From the NCBI GenBank assembly GCA_035048485.1, contig CM068588.1, forward strand, positions 28,600,769 through 28,664,768: a stretch of 64,000 nucleotides of DNA, in the 5' to 3' direction. A program made the translations under genes and the position numbers. The notes under the pieces are model-generated. The model had not been told where the DNA came from, ran no database searches, and worked only from the letters and a program-made list of their open reading frames with translations. Positions 49,601 through 56,640 of this stretch are shown here, one piece after another. The DNA comes from Pteria penguin (Eukaryota; Mollusca; Bivalvia; Pterioida; Pteriidae). The number at the start of each line of letters is the position of its first letter. The stretch's first letter is position 1.

Positions 49601-51898
49601 TACATCCTCGTCGTCCTGTGACTGCCAGAATAGAAGAATTAACAGAGGTAAATGACACATAGCAAGAGATATTTGGTTATAATTGAATCTTAAAGATCTA
49701 GACCATGTTTACTATTCCTCCCACAAATTGGCAACCAACAAATATGTGACCATCAATGTACTGACCATCAGACTGATTATCTTTAAATATGTAACCATCA
49801 ATGAGATAACCATCAAATTGGCTACCTTCAAATATGTAACAGTCAAATTGGTGACTGTCTATTTGGTATTTAAATACATAAAGCAAAACAGTCCTTTTCA
49901 ATGTTCTTGATGGAATCCAAGTTCCAAGACCTCTTTCTCTAGATAAAACACTATATATATAATAGTATATACATTTAAAGTCTTTCTCATAAATTATATT
50001 AAAGCGCATTTATTTAAGACTTACAATGTGGAAAGGGTTGTATGAAATGGAGGGGATTTATAAGGGAATCTACATAGTTATCACTATATGAATTCATTGT
50101 AATACATGATCATTTACCTTTGTTTATAACAATTTGAACAAAATTGCTATTGCTAAGTGATATTCATTTTTATCAACAACTCTTTGAGTAACTGAATGTG
50201 ACTACTAAATATAAAAGTCTGAAATGTGAGTCATACTGATATATACTAGGGTCAAATTAAAACTTATATAACAATACTTGAAAGATTATTTAGCAAACAT
50301 AACCTAAAGTTCTGTAACTCAGATATTAATTAAATTATAAATGCTGCACTGGACCAAGTCTCATAAAAAGTGTGTGTGCCTGGATTTTGACCAGTTTAAC
50401 AAGCTTGTGAAAATTTCATGACATATTAAGTGTAAGTTTTGAAAAATTTGGGTTTTTTTTGGTATTTTTAAGTAGGTCATCTTTCATGTAGTTATTGGTG
50501 ATTTCAAATTTTATTCACGTTTTTGTATATTCTCATTCTTATCATTTATTTATTCAGGAATGGAGAGAAAATATTCTTCATGTTGGAATGTTACAACCTC
50601 CATTAGATAGAGATAAATTACCATGGGAACATAGAAGATATGACTTTGAACTTTATAAACGACCTCAGTCGTGCTTCATCAGAGAACCAGTAACTATTCA
50701 CCTAGCAGGTCAAAAGTTAAAGGAGGAACATTTAGCTGCTTTACGGGAAGATTTTGATGCATGGAAATCTAAAGTTGTTGTCAAAGACACTAGACAATAT
50801 ATACATAGATGTCTAAAAGAAACTGAGCTTAATGAAAGAGGTCCAAAGTCACAAAACCATATAGACAAATTACAAGGGCTTCTAAAGGATAGACCTGTAA
50901 AAATGTCCCTGAGAAAACCAGGGTTGGTGTTAAAGGATATCCCACCTTTAAATGTAGTATTGAATCCAAGTGTTGATACTAAAGCCAGAGGTGCTGGTCT
51001 TCCCACTCTGCCTGCTGTGGAAAACGAAGGTGAAGAGAAAACCAATGGATTTAAGCCAGGACCATATGAGGGGCATAGCTGGTATTTGGAGAGGAATAAA
51101 ATTCCTATACATGATTATGAACACAAAATCTTCACTGCAAGCAAAGGATCAGATTTTAAGTAGGTTTAATAAAGCATGAGACCAAGTTGTTTCTTTGATA
51201 TGAAGTGTACATGATTCAACCATGAAGTATAATTTTCAACTTTTGAGTACACTTCATATTGGAAGAAGAACCAAATAAGTACCTTGAAACCTTTCTCAAC
51301 AGCCATTTCTTTTAAGAGATCACTTGATTATAAATGTCACTTTTTAATATTTTCATTTTCTATATTTTCTTAAAGGTTACCTCAGCATAAAGCAAACATA
51401 AGTCTACTTTATCTAACTTTTATACAAAGATTTTACTGTACTTATAAAGTAAGTAGCAGTATTTCTTGTTTTGTTCTTTAAACTGTTTCAGCTTTTTGAT
51501 TCAATCTACTGATAATGATTTTTCCTTTTTGTAGTGCTATCCATACTGAAAGAGCAAAGTTATGGAAACGTCAGATTGTACCGTTAAAGGATTGTGAGCG
51601 AGATAACCACTTGTTCCGTATCCCAGATGATGTGAATAGATTTGGACCTTATGAAAGTATAGAAGTTGACCATGGAAACAATGCTCTGCCTCCTGTCGAA
51701 CACCCCATAGGTAATATCATGACACAGTCTCTCAACACCTTGAATGCTGCTTCAAATTCCCAAAATACACTAACCGGGGCCACAAGTTCACAAAATACCC
51801 TGATTGGGGCCAATCATTCTACATCCAGTATCCCAATGGATCAACCTTTATTAAAATCCATGGAGAGTGTACATAAATTGGAGGCTGCTGTTAGTTAA
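19261..51898 (+). CDS. CFAP92: CFAP92/KIAA1257-like ciliary protein, 21 coding exons
   Basis: Join: 19261-19657, 29858-30101, 30839-30984, 34692-34841, 35148-35292, 35737-35897, 36917-37069, 37604-37793, 38433-38545, 39996-40157, 41032-41253, 41854-41984, 42667-42827, 43823-43965, 45363-45544, 46702-46819, 47823-48013, 48452-48610, 49432-49647, 50558-51159, 51535-51898. All introns are GT..AG, every phase agrees, and the total is 4350 nt (1449 residues plus stop). The first 130 residues are Glu/Lys/Ser-rich and disordered. Residues about 120-262 form a beta-rich domain (TVTVTISIAVP, then YRLEYKL..VDIVVYG..VLRTWQDGELTWIAWSQ..) that I match from memory to DUF4550 of KIAA1257/CFAP92, a presumed axonemal protein. 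Further C2-like strands lie at about 465-740, and a basic region rich in W, R and P at 1129-1400. No signal peptide or membrane segment. The family name is from pattern memory; the gene model is strong. Confidence 0.7.
19658..22780. other. Intron 1 of CFAP92-like gene, left part
   Basis: AT-rich, without exons. Bases about 21270-21370 contain gtagctcagaggt and cctgggttttaatctc, resembling the A and B boxes of a decayed tRNA-derived SINE. Confidence 0.5.
22781..23480. other. Candidate conserved non-coding block in intron 1
   Basis: The stretch has mixed base composition with CG words and homeobox-type motifs (taattaaagcc, cacttaatca, ttttatgg) and no repeat structure, unlike the AT-rich intron around it. 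It may be an enhancer. No comparison could be made. Confidence 0.25.
23549..23865. repeat. 82-bp tandem array, about four units
   Basis: Units start at about 23549, 23631, 23713 and 23795 and run tggctttgatctgatatcgc to ccttggtattatatag. The fourth is interrupted by the SINE that follows, and the unit's tail reappears after it at about 24035-24080. Confidence 0.85.
23866..24035 (+). mobile_element. tRNA-derived SINE, family A, 3'-truncated, inside an 82-bp array
   Basis: Head gccggcgtggcctagtgata with a poor B-box region, then the family body gatgagacactaaaaaccga, gatccctcactgcttcggat and gggtccgttgcaa. The full-length copy at 25927-26176 continues with about 80 further bases; this copy instead passes at gcaatgg into the 82-bp array unit, which carries the same gcaatgg. 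Confidence 0.75.
24036..25914. other. Intron 1 of CFAP92-like gene, middle part
   Basis: Contains the tail of the 82-bp array unit (to about 24100) and short acaagttcacataac repeats at about 24140-24210. Otherwise nothing is recognised. Confidence 0.5.
25915..26188 (+). mobile_element. Full-length tRNA-derived SINE, family A, with 12-bp target duplication
   Basis: The direct repeat cattataaataa at 25915-25926 and 26177-26188 flanks the element. The head carries A box tggtctagtggata and B box ggttcgactcc, as in an RNA polymerase III promoter. The body includes gagatccctcactgcttcgg and gccgtcaccatacgtgaaat, and the end is aatc repeats. It is the best preserved of three copies in the window. 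Confidence 0.9.
26194..26251. repeat. Inverted repeat next to the SINE
   Basis: tatatcagggacgtata (about 26199-26215) is mirrored by tatacgtccctgaatata (about 26229-26246) with one indel and a 13-nt spacer. Confidence 0.7.
26252..27702. other. Intron 1 of CFAP92-like gene, right-middle part
   Basis: No exon that fits the phase of the gene. Several 60-90-residue open frames lack splice sites or recognisable domains. Confidence 0.45.
27703..27800. repeat. 44-bp inverted repeat in intron 1
   Basis: Arm 27703-27746 is the reverse complement of 27756-27800 apart from one indel; the spacer is nine bases. It includes tgagcacatg / catgtgctca next to the loop. It may be a fold-back element; no target duplication was found. 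Confidence 0.85.
27801..28865. other. Intron 1 of CFAP92-like gene, before the 27-bp array
   Basis: AT-rich; acaca/tgtaca words at 28630-28730. No gene seen. Confidence 0.45.
28880..29705. repeat. 27-bp tandem array, about 30 units, in intron 1
   Basis: The unit is gtaaatcattgacataaagc plus agtgtgg, with g/a variation in the last bases. Because 27 is a multiple of three, the minus strand stays open for 263 residues as a nine-residue repeat (SMIYPHCFM); this is a by-product, not a gene. The array ends about 150 bases before exon 2. Confidence 0.95.
29858..30101 (+). CDS. CFAP92: CFAP92-like exon 2
   Basis: Acceptor ttttttacttttttag, donor gtaagt; enters phase 1, leaves phase 2. Encodes residues 133-213 with a KKKK patch and then the core strands of the DUF4550-like domain, including YYRLEYKL, RVDIVVYGPAAIVFLP and TWQDGELTWIAWSQ. 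Confidence 0.85.
30839..30984 (+). CDS. CFAP92: CFAP92-like exon 3
   Basis: Acceptor tttatttccag, donor gtgggg. Encodes residues 214-262, HVLNITKDLLLSLFTHQIEL then RLWEGKDKVASKVRFIKPKQ, the end of the DUF4550-like domain. Confidence 0.85.
31090..33835. repeat. 62/65-bp tandem array in intron 3, two subfamilies
   Basis: About 40 units. From 31090 to 32740 the unit is 62 or 65 bp (gatcattgcttgttatccta, then tgtatcatttactgtcatcc and catgatacatgacctgtatg), the length depending on one or two ggt words. From about 32740 to 33835 a diverged 65-bp form uses catctattgccatctcatga and ggtggtggtcattgc. A family-B SINE has inserted at 33356. Short open frames here are artefacts. Confidence 0.95.
33343..33540 (-). 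mobile_element. tRNA-derived SINE, family B, inserted in the array
   Basis: Body 33356-33527 is flanked by tatcatctattgc (33343-33355 and 33528-33540), a 13-bp duplication of array sequence. The minus strand carries A box tggtgtagtggttaagcgc and B box ggttcgattcc; the opposite end is ccaaccaacca. It must be younger than the array unit it interrupts. Confidence 0.9.
34215..34650. repeat. About 42-bp tandem array ending just before exon 4
   Basis: Roughly ten units of aaaatgctactgtactttgg then taatgtagaaaaaaatgaga, with A-run length variation. The last unit ends about 40 bases before the splice acceptor of exon 4. Confidence 0.85.
34692..34841 (+). CDS. CFAP92: CFAP92-like exon 4
   Basis: Acceptor gttgttaacag, donor gtatta; phase 1 to 1. 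Encodes residues 263-312 (GEEDQCGARSIVVRQSKSYA onward), a basic linker. Confidence 0.8.
35148..35292 (+). CDS. CFAP92: CFAP92-like exon 5
   Basis: Acceptor ttcattttag, donor gtagct; phase 1 to 2. Encodes residues 313-361, a Ser/Pro/Lys-rich disordered linker (KKGSPGSPTPKTLVAMPSKE). Confidence 0.75.
35737..35897 (+). CDS. CFAP92: CFAP92-like exon 6
   Basis: Two in-frame acceptors 12 nt apart are possible: after ttttatttttaag (exon from 35737, chosen for its pyrimidine tract) or after ccttcag (exon from 35749). Both keep the frame and would add or drop four residues (NSFS). Donor gtaggc at 35898. Encodes a Ser/Lys-rich linker. Confidence 0.7.
36917..37069 (+). CDS. CFAP92: CFAP92-like exon 7
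   Basis: Acceptor ttttcattacag, donor gtaata; phase 1 to 1. Residues 415-465 include KKKELAAQIQADYIKKYGSC and MIPIRMASLFA. Confidence 0.8.
37604..37793 (+). CDS. CFAP92: CFAP92-like exon 8
   Basis: Acceptor catcttctacag, donor gtgagt; phase 1 to 2. Residues 466-529 read GLKSITNRLEAPVPGFEDAF, then LTVKLDVPL.. and NPMIITIQNITNLPESPMSY, a pattern of strands like the start of a C2-type domain. Confidence 0.85.
38112..38200. repeat. Short MITE-like element, gtggcgga family (diverged)
   Basis: cagtggtggatc at the left and gatcctccactg at the right are inverted and match the ends of the element at 5031-5153 with substitutions. Confidence 0.4.
38257..38451. repeat. 65-bp unit repeated three times across the exon 9 splice acceptor
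   Basis: Each unit holds catctacagtgtatttgttg, a pyrimidine-rich stretch, tgttttatttag and then atgccagcccc. The AG dinucleotides lie at 38302, 38367 and 38432. Only the third leads into an exon with a working frame; the first two are copies of the intron end plus the first bases of the exon. Confidence 0.9.
38433..38545 (+). CDS. CFAP92: CFAP92-like exon 9
   Basis: Uses the third of three repeated acceptors; phase 2 to 1; donor gtaaga. Residues 529-566 are KCQPLYCKYKFFKQTDYFSI and SREHRSNVYLDDINVVLLG. Use of an upstream copy would add 65 or 130 nt and break the frame. Confidence 0.8.
38881..39129. mobile_element. MITE with 40-bp terminal inverted repeats in intron 9
   Basis: The left end (38881-38920) and right end (39089-39129) are inverted copies with about four differences; both contain ctttaaccactggttaagct. 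The right terminus is itself part of a 19-bp perfect palindrome arm (39074-39114). There is no coding capacity. Flanks did not give a clear target duplication. Confidence 0.8.
39996..40157 (+). CDS. CFAP92: CFAP92-like exon 10
   Basis: Acceptor gattattttcag, donor gtaagt; phase 1 to 1. Residues 567-620 include GTLEPSELRQYLNGPPLEIE and IHDRDRK, the acidic end of a C2-like sandwich. Confidence 0.85.
40365..40985. repeat. 29-bp tandem array in intron 10, ending just before exon 11
   Basis: About 20 units of gaactaaagcgatattacag then agattatat, with higher-order variants that duplicate gatattacaga. Each unit contains ttacag, a sequence like a 3' splice site. The array stops about 45 bases before the true acceptor. 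Confidence 0.9.
41032..41253 (+). CDS. CFAP92: CFAP92-like exon 11
   Basis: Acceptor ttttttccattttacag, donor gtagaa; phase 1 to 1. Residues 621-694 contain NKPWDPFGVAKLDLSELLHG and HSYLYLKVPVHNCRIPEV. Confidence 0.85.
41854..41984 (+). CDS. CFAP92: CFAP92-like exon 12
   Basis: Acceptor cttttttactgcag region, donor gtaatg; phase 1 to 0. Residues 695-738 contain TMLKVKVELAYPLITPEEFS. Confidence 0.85.
42204..42333. repeat. 65-bp tandem duplication in intron 12
   Basis: attgattcaaagattgg begins at 42204 and again at 42269; the two copies differ at a few bases (ggtgatac versus ggcaatgc). Confidence 0.85.
42667..42827 (+). CDS. CFAP92: CFAP92-like exon 13
   Basis: Acceptor gttttattttgtag, donor gtaagt; phase 0 to 2. 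Residues 739-792 contain CPFGRIIFMFDYKNTTLLHQ and LQNLVMEINAHSLEL. Confidence 0.85.
43310..43745. repeat. Dispersed repeat with TGACC/GGTCA words in intron 13
   Basis: Two diverged units (about 43385-43510 and 43515-43660) each contain aaccttgatcat or aacctgggtcat, acagg/agagataggactt, cttgtg(a/c)caaga and tttgacctt. Similar words occur near 2.1, 56.4 and 58.3 kb. The block looks like an interspersed repeat of about 120-bp units. Confidence 0.5.
43823..43965 (+). CDS. CFAP92: CFAP92-like exon 14
   Basis: Acceptor attggattgcag, donor gtaatc; phase 2 to 1. Residues 792-839 contain DLNIVTGFQVMDGEMHIFVL and EGLRDRAVRALWETLPSP, a well-formed alternating strand-helix stretch. Confidence 0.85.
44160..44660. 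repeat. Dispersed repeat, two diverged units, intron 14
   Basis: gattt(c/a)c.ccaaacctgg.. and gaagggagatagttttgttttg near 44230-44290 recur in altered form near 44370-44440 (gatttcattcacacctgg, ggagggaaattttgtgtttt). This suggests a repeat unit of about 150 bases. It is non-coding. Confidence 0.45.
45363..45544 (+). CDS. CFAP92: CFAP92-like exon 15
   Basis: Acceptor gttattattacag, donor gtaatc; phase 1 to 0. Residues 840-900 contain DVRVLFNSDLSFSERLYGPL and DVDLCRIKLHEPLTQIVQQP. Confidence 0.85.
45700..46100. repeat. Degenerate short tandem array in intron 15
   Basis: Units of 23-32 bases built on gtgtacctgggatagttgag, more uniform toward the right (about 45940-46090). Confidence 0.85.
46702..46819 (+). 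CDS. CFAP92: CFAP92-like exon 16
   Basis: Acceptor gtctcctctag, donor gttaga; phase 0 to 1. Residues 901-939 contain KMKDIVRNNLIPSADMVISM then SKEFGVPLTQEDFE. Confidence 0.85.
46820..47822. other. Intron 16 with cttgtcc/ggacaag repeat words
   Basis: Bases about 47150-47240 and 47570-47650 share cttgtccatttggacaag-like palindromic words and aaaaatttcactggt. They suggest a dispersed repeat with an internal unrelated segment. Confidence 0.4.
47823..48013 (+). CDS. CFAP92: CFAP92-like exon 17
   Basis: Acceptor tactgtttatag, donor gtttgc; phase 1 to 0. Residues 940-1003 contain ELQPVSEKEAKEKLQVCDHK and ETGHVWTPIDHFNQEYMEKI. Confidence 0.85.
48452..48610 (+). CDS. CFAP92: CFAP92-like exon 18
   Basis: Acceptor ctttctttgtag, donor gtagat; phase 0 to 0. 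Residues 1004-1056 are a charged helical segment ending EKLRQMLAE. Confidence 0.8.
49432..49647 (+). CDS. CFAP92: CFAP92-like exon 19
   Basis: Acceptor ttatatttacag, donor gtaaat; phase 0 to 0. Residues 1057-1128 contain NPDTRYTYCQDYHHSMTVVP and GWIYPGMKSTLECNVHPRRP. Confidence 0.85.
50558..51159 (+). CDS. CFAP92: CFAP92-like exon 20 (longest)
   Basis: Acceptor catttatttattcag, donor gtaggt; phase 0 to 2. Residues 1129-1329 start EWRENILHVGMLQPPLDRDK and carry a W/R/Y-rich stretch (LPWEHRRYDFELYKRPQSCF) and a helical segment about 1165-1230. The 602-nt single open frame is the clearest coding exon in the window. Confidence 0.9.
51535..51898 (+). CDS. CFAP92: CFAP92-like exon 21 (stop codon)
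   Basis: Acceptor tttcctttttgtag; phase 2. Residues 1329-1449 start NAIHTERAKLWKRQIVPLKD and run through FRIPDDVNRFGPYESI to a Ser/Asn/Thr-rich tail with two near-repeats (ASNSQNTLTGATSSQNTLIG) before TAA at 51896. Confidence 0.85.
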
Positions 51899-52903
51899 AA
51901 TTTTGTTTGTAATTAATGCTATATAGTTTCAGAAGTGTTGAAATCATATTGTATATTTATAAAAGGCAAGTTGGATTGTACCTGTATAATTCTTCACAGT
52001 AGTTTGATAAAATGTCACAGTGTTTTTTACGTAGAGGGTATTATTGTCCTGCTTAATGTAAAGCTGTACGTATTTATGACATTTCAGTACAAAATAATTA
52101 TCCTGCCTTGCAACATGTTGCCATGGAGATATTGTACTGCTGTGTCCTTCTGTCTGTCAAACTGTTTGCTCATTAGTTCCTTTATACACTCATCTCCCCT
52201 ACTTTCCCTTGATGTACATAAGGTGTCTGATTGTTTGTTGTAAGAATGATTTCTTGATCATTTATTTTACTGCTGACTTATATAATATATATTGTGGTAT
52301 GCGTGTACCTTGATATATTTATGTATATAGATATATATATATATATTTATCTACTGTCTATATTTTAGTTTTACAATGTACAGTTTTATATTTGATCTAT
52401 TTATTTGGTGATGTACATGTATATATATAAATATATATATAGTTTTAGCCAGCATTTGATGATATAACCAACTGCCTAGTACAGATAGCCTTAGATTGGT
52501 ATTTATATAGATACAGTATTGGAACGTTACTGCTGTCAGATCAGTGGATTTACTGCTGCATACATGTATAAAGCAATAATTTATGTACATAATCTTGTAC
52601 TTGTCTGTGTGTAAGGGAGCGCTTGTATGTTTGAGTGTAAGTGTTATAACTATGTGCCAAGGTGATAAAAATTGTAGAACTGGAGTACAATGTCATAACA
52701 AAAACCATGGCATGCTCAGAGTCTAGATTTATAGGGTATTTCATGTATAATACATGTGTTTACATTATAAACATCTACTGGAGTATTATATAGAACAACA
52801 GATAGTCAATAGATTGTCTACAATTCTTACTTTAACTGCATATTACCATTCGTTAATATATAAAGCTGCAAGATGTCCCCCATTTTCTTGATAAAAGAAT
52901 AAA
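51899..52903 (+). other. 3' UTR of the CFAP92-like gene, AATAAA at 52898
   Basis: AT-rich sequence without open frames of note. A canonical AATAAA lies at 52898-52903, about 1 kb after the stop. Whether it is the used signal cannot be told; another lies near 54220. Confidence 0.4.
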
Positions 52904-52969
52904 TCAATTTCAACAAGTTTGTGAGTGATATTCAGAGCAGAAATGTTGCCGTACATTAACATAGTAATT

Positions 52970-53390
52970 TACTAGCATTAGTATGTGTGTTGATATTGAT
53001 GTATAGCCAGCCTCTGTATGAGTGTTACTATGTAGTGATATGAGTGTTGTGTGTGAGTGTTGACATATGTTTATGTATTGCTTGCTTTTGTATGTGTGCT
53101 AACATGCAATAATCTAGCTTTTGTATGTGTGTTGGCATACAATATGTAGCTAGTTTTTGTATGAGTATTGACATTTATGTGTAGCTAGCCTAATGTGTGT
53201 ATGTTGACATTTATATATAGCTATTTTGTATTTTGTAGCTAGCCATTGTGCGAGTGTTGACATACAGTTATGTATGGCTATCCTTTGTATGTACATTGAC
53301 ATCCAATACTTAGCTGATCTTTGTATGGGTGTTGACATACATTTACATGTAAGGTAGACTTCTTATCTATGTTGAGATGCATGATGTATT
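52970..53390. repeat. Degenerate tandem repeats with ttgacat and tagctagc words
   Basis: Loose units of about 45-60 bases combining tgtgtgttgacat, a (t/c)atgtatagcta word and ctttgtatg. Confidence 0.7.
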
Positions 53391-53394
53391 ACTT

Positions 53395-53800
53395 CCATAT
53401 AAAAATCTGGATGTTTACTTCCTCGTGAGATCTGGATGTTTACTTCCTCATGAGATATGGATGTTTACTTTCTCATAAGATCTGGATGTTTACTTCCCCC
53501 TGAGATATGGATGTATACTTCCTCATGAGATATGGATGTTTACTTTCTCATAAGATCTGGATGTTTACTCCCTCAAGAGATATGGATGTTTACTTTCTCA
53601 TGAGATCTGGATGTTTAGTTCCCCCTGAGATATGGATGTATACTTCCTCATGAGATATGAATGTTTACTTTCTCATAAGATCTGGATGTTTACTCCCTCA
53701 AGAGATATGGATGTTTACTTTCTCATGAGATCTGGATGTTTAGTTCCCCATGAGATATGGATGTTTACTTCCTCATGAGATATGGATGTAAATTTATTTT
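53395..53800. repeat. 27-bp tandem array (atggatgtttacttcctcat)
   Basis: About 15 units of gagatatggatgtttacttc plus ctcat, alternating with a form that reads aagatctggatgtttac. Pairs of variants repeat, giving a higher-order period. Confidence 0.9.
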
Positions 53801-54269
53801 AATAAATGTAGATGTTTTTGTTCTTGTTACAAAGCCTGTATTCGTTGATGTTTTTGTTGAGCATATGTTTAAGTTACTGCAAGGAGATATGTTCGGTTTT
53901 TTTTCCCCAATGTTGAATTCATCTGTTAATGATAGACTTCAGATGTTTCTTTCGTCAGTTTTTGTTCAGATTTAAACTAGGCTTATCTTGAAAGCCTAAA
54001 GTCGATTCTTGTACCAACTCCAATGTTTGTAGAGTAAAACATGATTAAATATGTTGGCCTCCTCCCCATTCCTTGTATTTGCTGTAGTAGTGTCTGATTT
54101 ACATTCAGTATTTCCTTTCAATCTGTGATATGAAATTTGTCTTTTGATTTATTCTTACTAATTTATGTACCCATTTTACAAATTGCTTCATATTTCTTTG
54201 CACCAATTGATCTAGCACTTAAATAAATCTACATTTTGTATTTGAATTTCTCATATTTTATACAGCTCG

Positions 54270-54745
54270 CTACAGAGATTATCATGCTGACATACTACTT
54301 AGGGCTGATATAACTCTCTACAGACATAATGATAATGACATACTAGCCAGGGCTGATATAACTCTCTACTGACATAATGATAATGACATACTAGCCAGGG
54401 CTGATATAACTCTCTACTGACATAATGATAATGACATACTAGCCAGGGCTGATATAACTCTCTACTGACATAATGATAATGACATACTAGCCAGGGCTGA
54501 TATAACTCTCTACAGACATAATGATAATGACATACTAGCCAGGGCTGATATAACTCCCTACAGAGATAATGATAATGACATACTAGCCAGGGCTGATATA
54601 ACTCTCTACTGACATAATGATAATGACATACTAGCCAGGGCTGATATAACTCTCTACTGACATAATGATAATGACATACTAGCCAGGGCTGATATAACTC
54701 CCTACAGAGATAATGATAATGACAAACTAGCCAATGATATAAGAG
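54270..54745. repeat. 48-bp satellite, block 1 (left, diverged)
   Basis: About ten units of catactagccagggctgata, taactctctactgacataat, gataatga. The unit length and sequence align with block 2 to the right (shared catacta.ccagggctg.tat.actc.ctac). Confidence 0.9.
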
Positions 54746-54769
54746 ATGAGGAACTAGCCAGGGCTGGTG

Positions 54770-56265
54770 TGAGTAGCTATATAATTATAATGACACACTG
54801 ACAAGGGCAGATATTCGCTACAAAGACTGACATACTGGCCGGGGCTGGTATGACTCACTGAAGAGACAATAATACTGGCATACTAACCAGGGCCTGTATG
54901 ACTCGCTACAAAAAACCATCATACTGGCATACTAACCAGGGCTTGTGTGACACGCTACAGAGACAATCATACTGGCATACTAACAAGGGCTGGTATGACT
55001 GGCTACAGAGACAATCATACTGGCATACTAACCAGGGCTGGTATGACTCGCTACAGAGACAATCATACTGGCATACTAACCAGTGCTGGTATGACTCGCT
55101 ACAGAGACAATCATACTGGCATACTAACCAGGGCTGGTATGACTCGCTACAGAGACAATCATACTGGCATACTAACCAGGGCTGGTATGACTCACTGAAG
55201 AGACAATAATACTGGCATACTAACCAGGGCCTGTATGACTCGCTACATAGACCATCATACTGGCATACTAACCAGGGCTTGTGTGACACGCTACAGAGAC
55301 CATCATACTGGCATACTAACAAGGGCTGGTATGACTGGCTACAGAGACAATCATACTGGCATACTAACCAGGGCTGGTATGACTCGCTACAGAGACCATC
55401 ATACTGGCATACTAACCAGGGCTGGTATGACTCGCTACAGAGACCATCATACTGGCATACTAACAAGGGCTGGTATGACTCGCTACAGAGACCATCATAC
55501 TGGCATACTAACCAGGGCTGGTATAACTCGCTACAGAGAATTATACTGGCATACTAACAAGGGCTGGTATGACTCGCTACAGAGACCATCATACTGGCAT
55601 ACTAACAAGGGCTGGTATGACTCGCTACAGAGACAATCATACTGGCATACTAACAAGGGCTGGTATGACTCGCTACAGAGACCATCATACTGGCATACTA
55701 ACCAGGGCTGGTATAACTCGCTACAGAGAATTATACTGGCATACTAACCAGGGCTGGTATAACTCGCTACAGAGACCATCATACTGGCATACTAACCAGG
55801 GCTGGTATGACTCGCTACAGAGACCATCATACTGGCATACTAACAAGGGCTGGTATGACTCGCTACAGAGACAATCATACTGGCATACTAACAAGGGCTG
55901 GTATGACTCGCTACAGAGACCATCATACTGGCATACTAACCAGGGCTGGTATGACTCGCTACAGAGACAATCATACTGGCATACTAACCAGGGCTGGTAT
56001 GACTCGCTACAGAGACAATCATACTGGCATACTAACCAGGGCTGGTATGACTCGCTACAGAGACAATCATACTGGCATACTAACAAGGGCTGGTATGACT
56101 CGCTACAGAGACAATCATACTGGCATACTAACCAGGGCTGGTATGACTCGCTACAGAGACAATCATACTGGCATACTAACCAGGGCTGGTATGACTCGCT
56201 ACAGAGACAATCATACTGGCATACTAACAAGGGCTGGTATGACTCGCTACAGAGACAATCATGCT
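54770..56265. repeat. 48-bp satellite, block 2 (right, homogeneous)
   Basis: About 31 units of catactggcatactaaccag, ggctggtatgactcgctaca, gagacaat. Several units are shortened (for example near 55540 and 55730). As 48 is a multiple of three and the unit lacks stops in several frames, long 16-residue repeat frames appear on both strands (up to 302 residues); they are by-products of the satellite. Confidence 0.95.
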
Positions 56266-56640
56266 CTCATGTAAACCATTTAACAGGACTGACAGTTATT
56301 GAACAATTATCAAGAGTAAATTCGTACAATAAAAAAAATTATTTATTGGCTCATTGTGACATTGACTTTGGAGATGCGACCATTGGTCAAGGTTATGACA
56401 TACCCTTGTACCATGGGCAACGACTGCGTGAAGATGTATGTTATATCTTCAATTTTATGTACCAGACGATATTTTAGTTGTAAGTTCATTATGACCATAA
56501 ACTTGTGTCAAGGTCATGATGAACCCTTGTGTAACGAGTAACAATTGTGTGATGCAACAAACAGATCAGTGGTATATAGCTGTTTTATTTTGATGACAGT
56601 TGTTTCTTCTTCCAGTACAAAGTGTACTTAAAAGTTAAGC
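56266..56640. other. Non-coding, with two diverged GGTCA-word repeats
   Basis: ttggtcaaggttatgacata (about 56385) and gtgtcaaggtcatgatgaac (about 56505) are related to each other and to 58310-58340. Confidence 0.45.

Noticed and set aside
50710..51045. 111-residue minus-strand open frame
   Set aside because: Antisense shadow of exon 20 of the CFAP92-like gene.
55569..56477. 302-residue open frame with 16-residue WHTNQGWYDSL-type repeats
   Set aside because: It lies in a 48-bp satellite that is stop-free in several frames on both strands; no start context, splice sites or non-repeat domain supports a gene.
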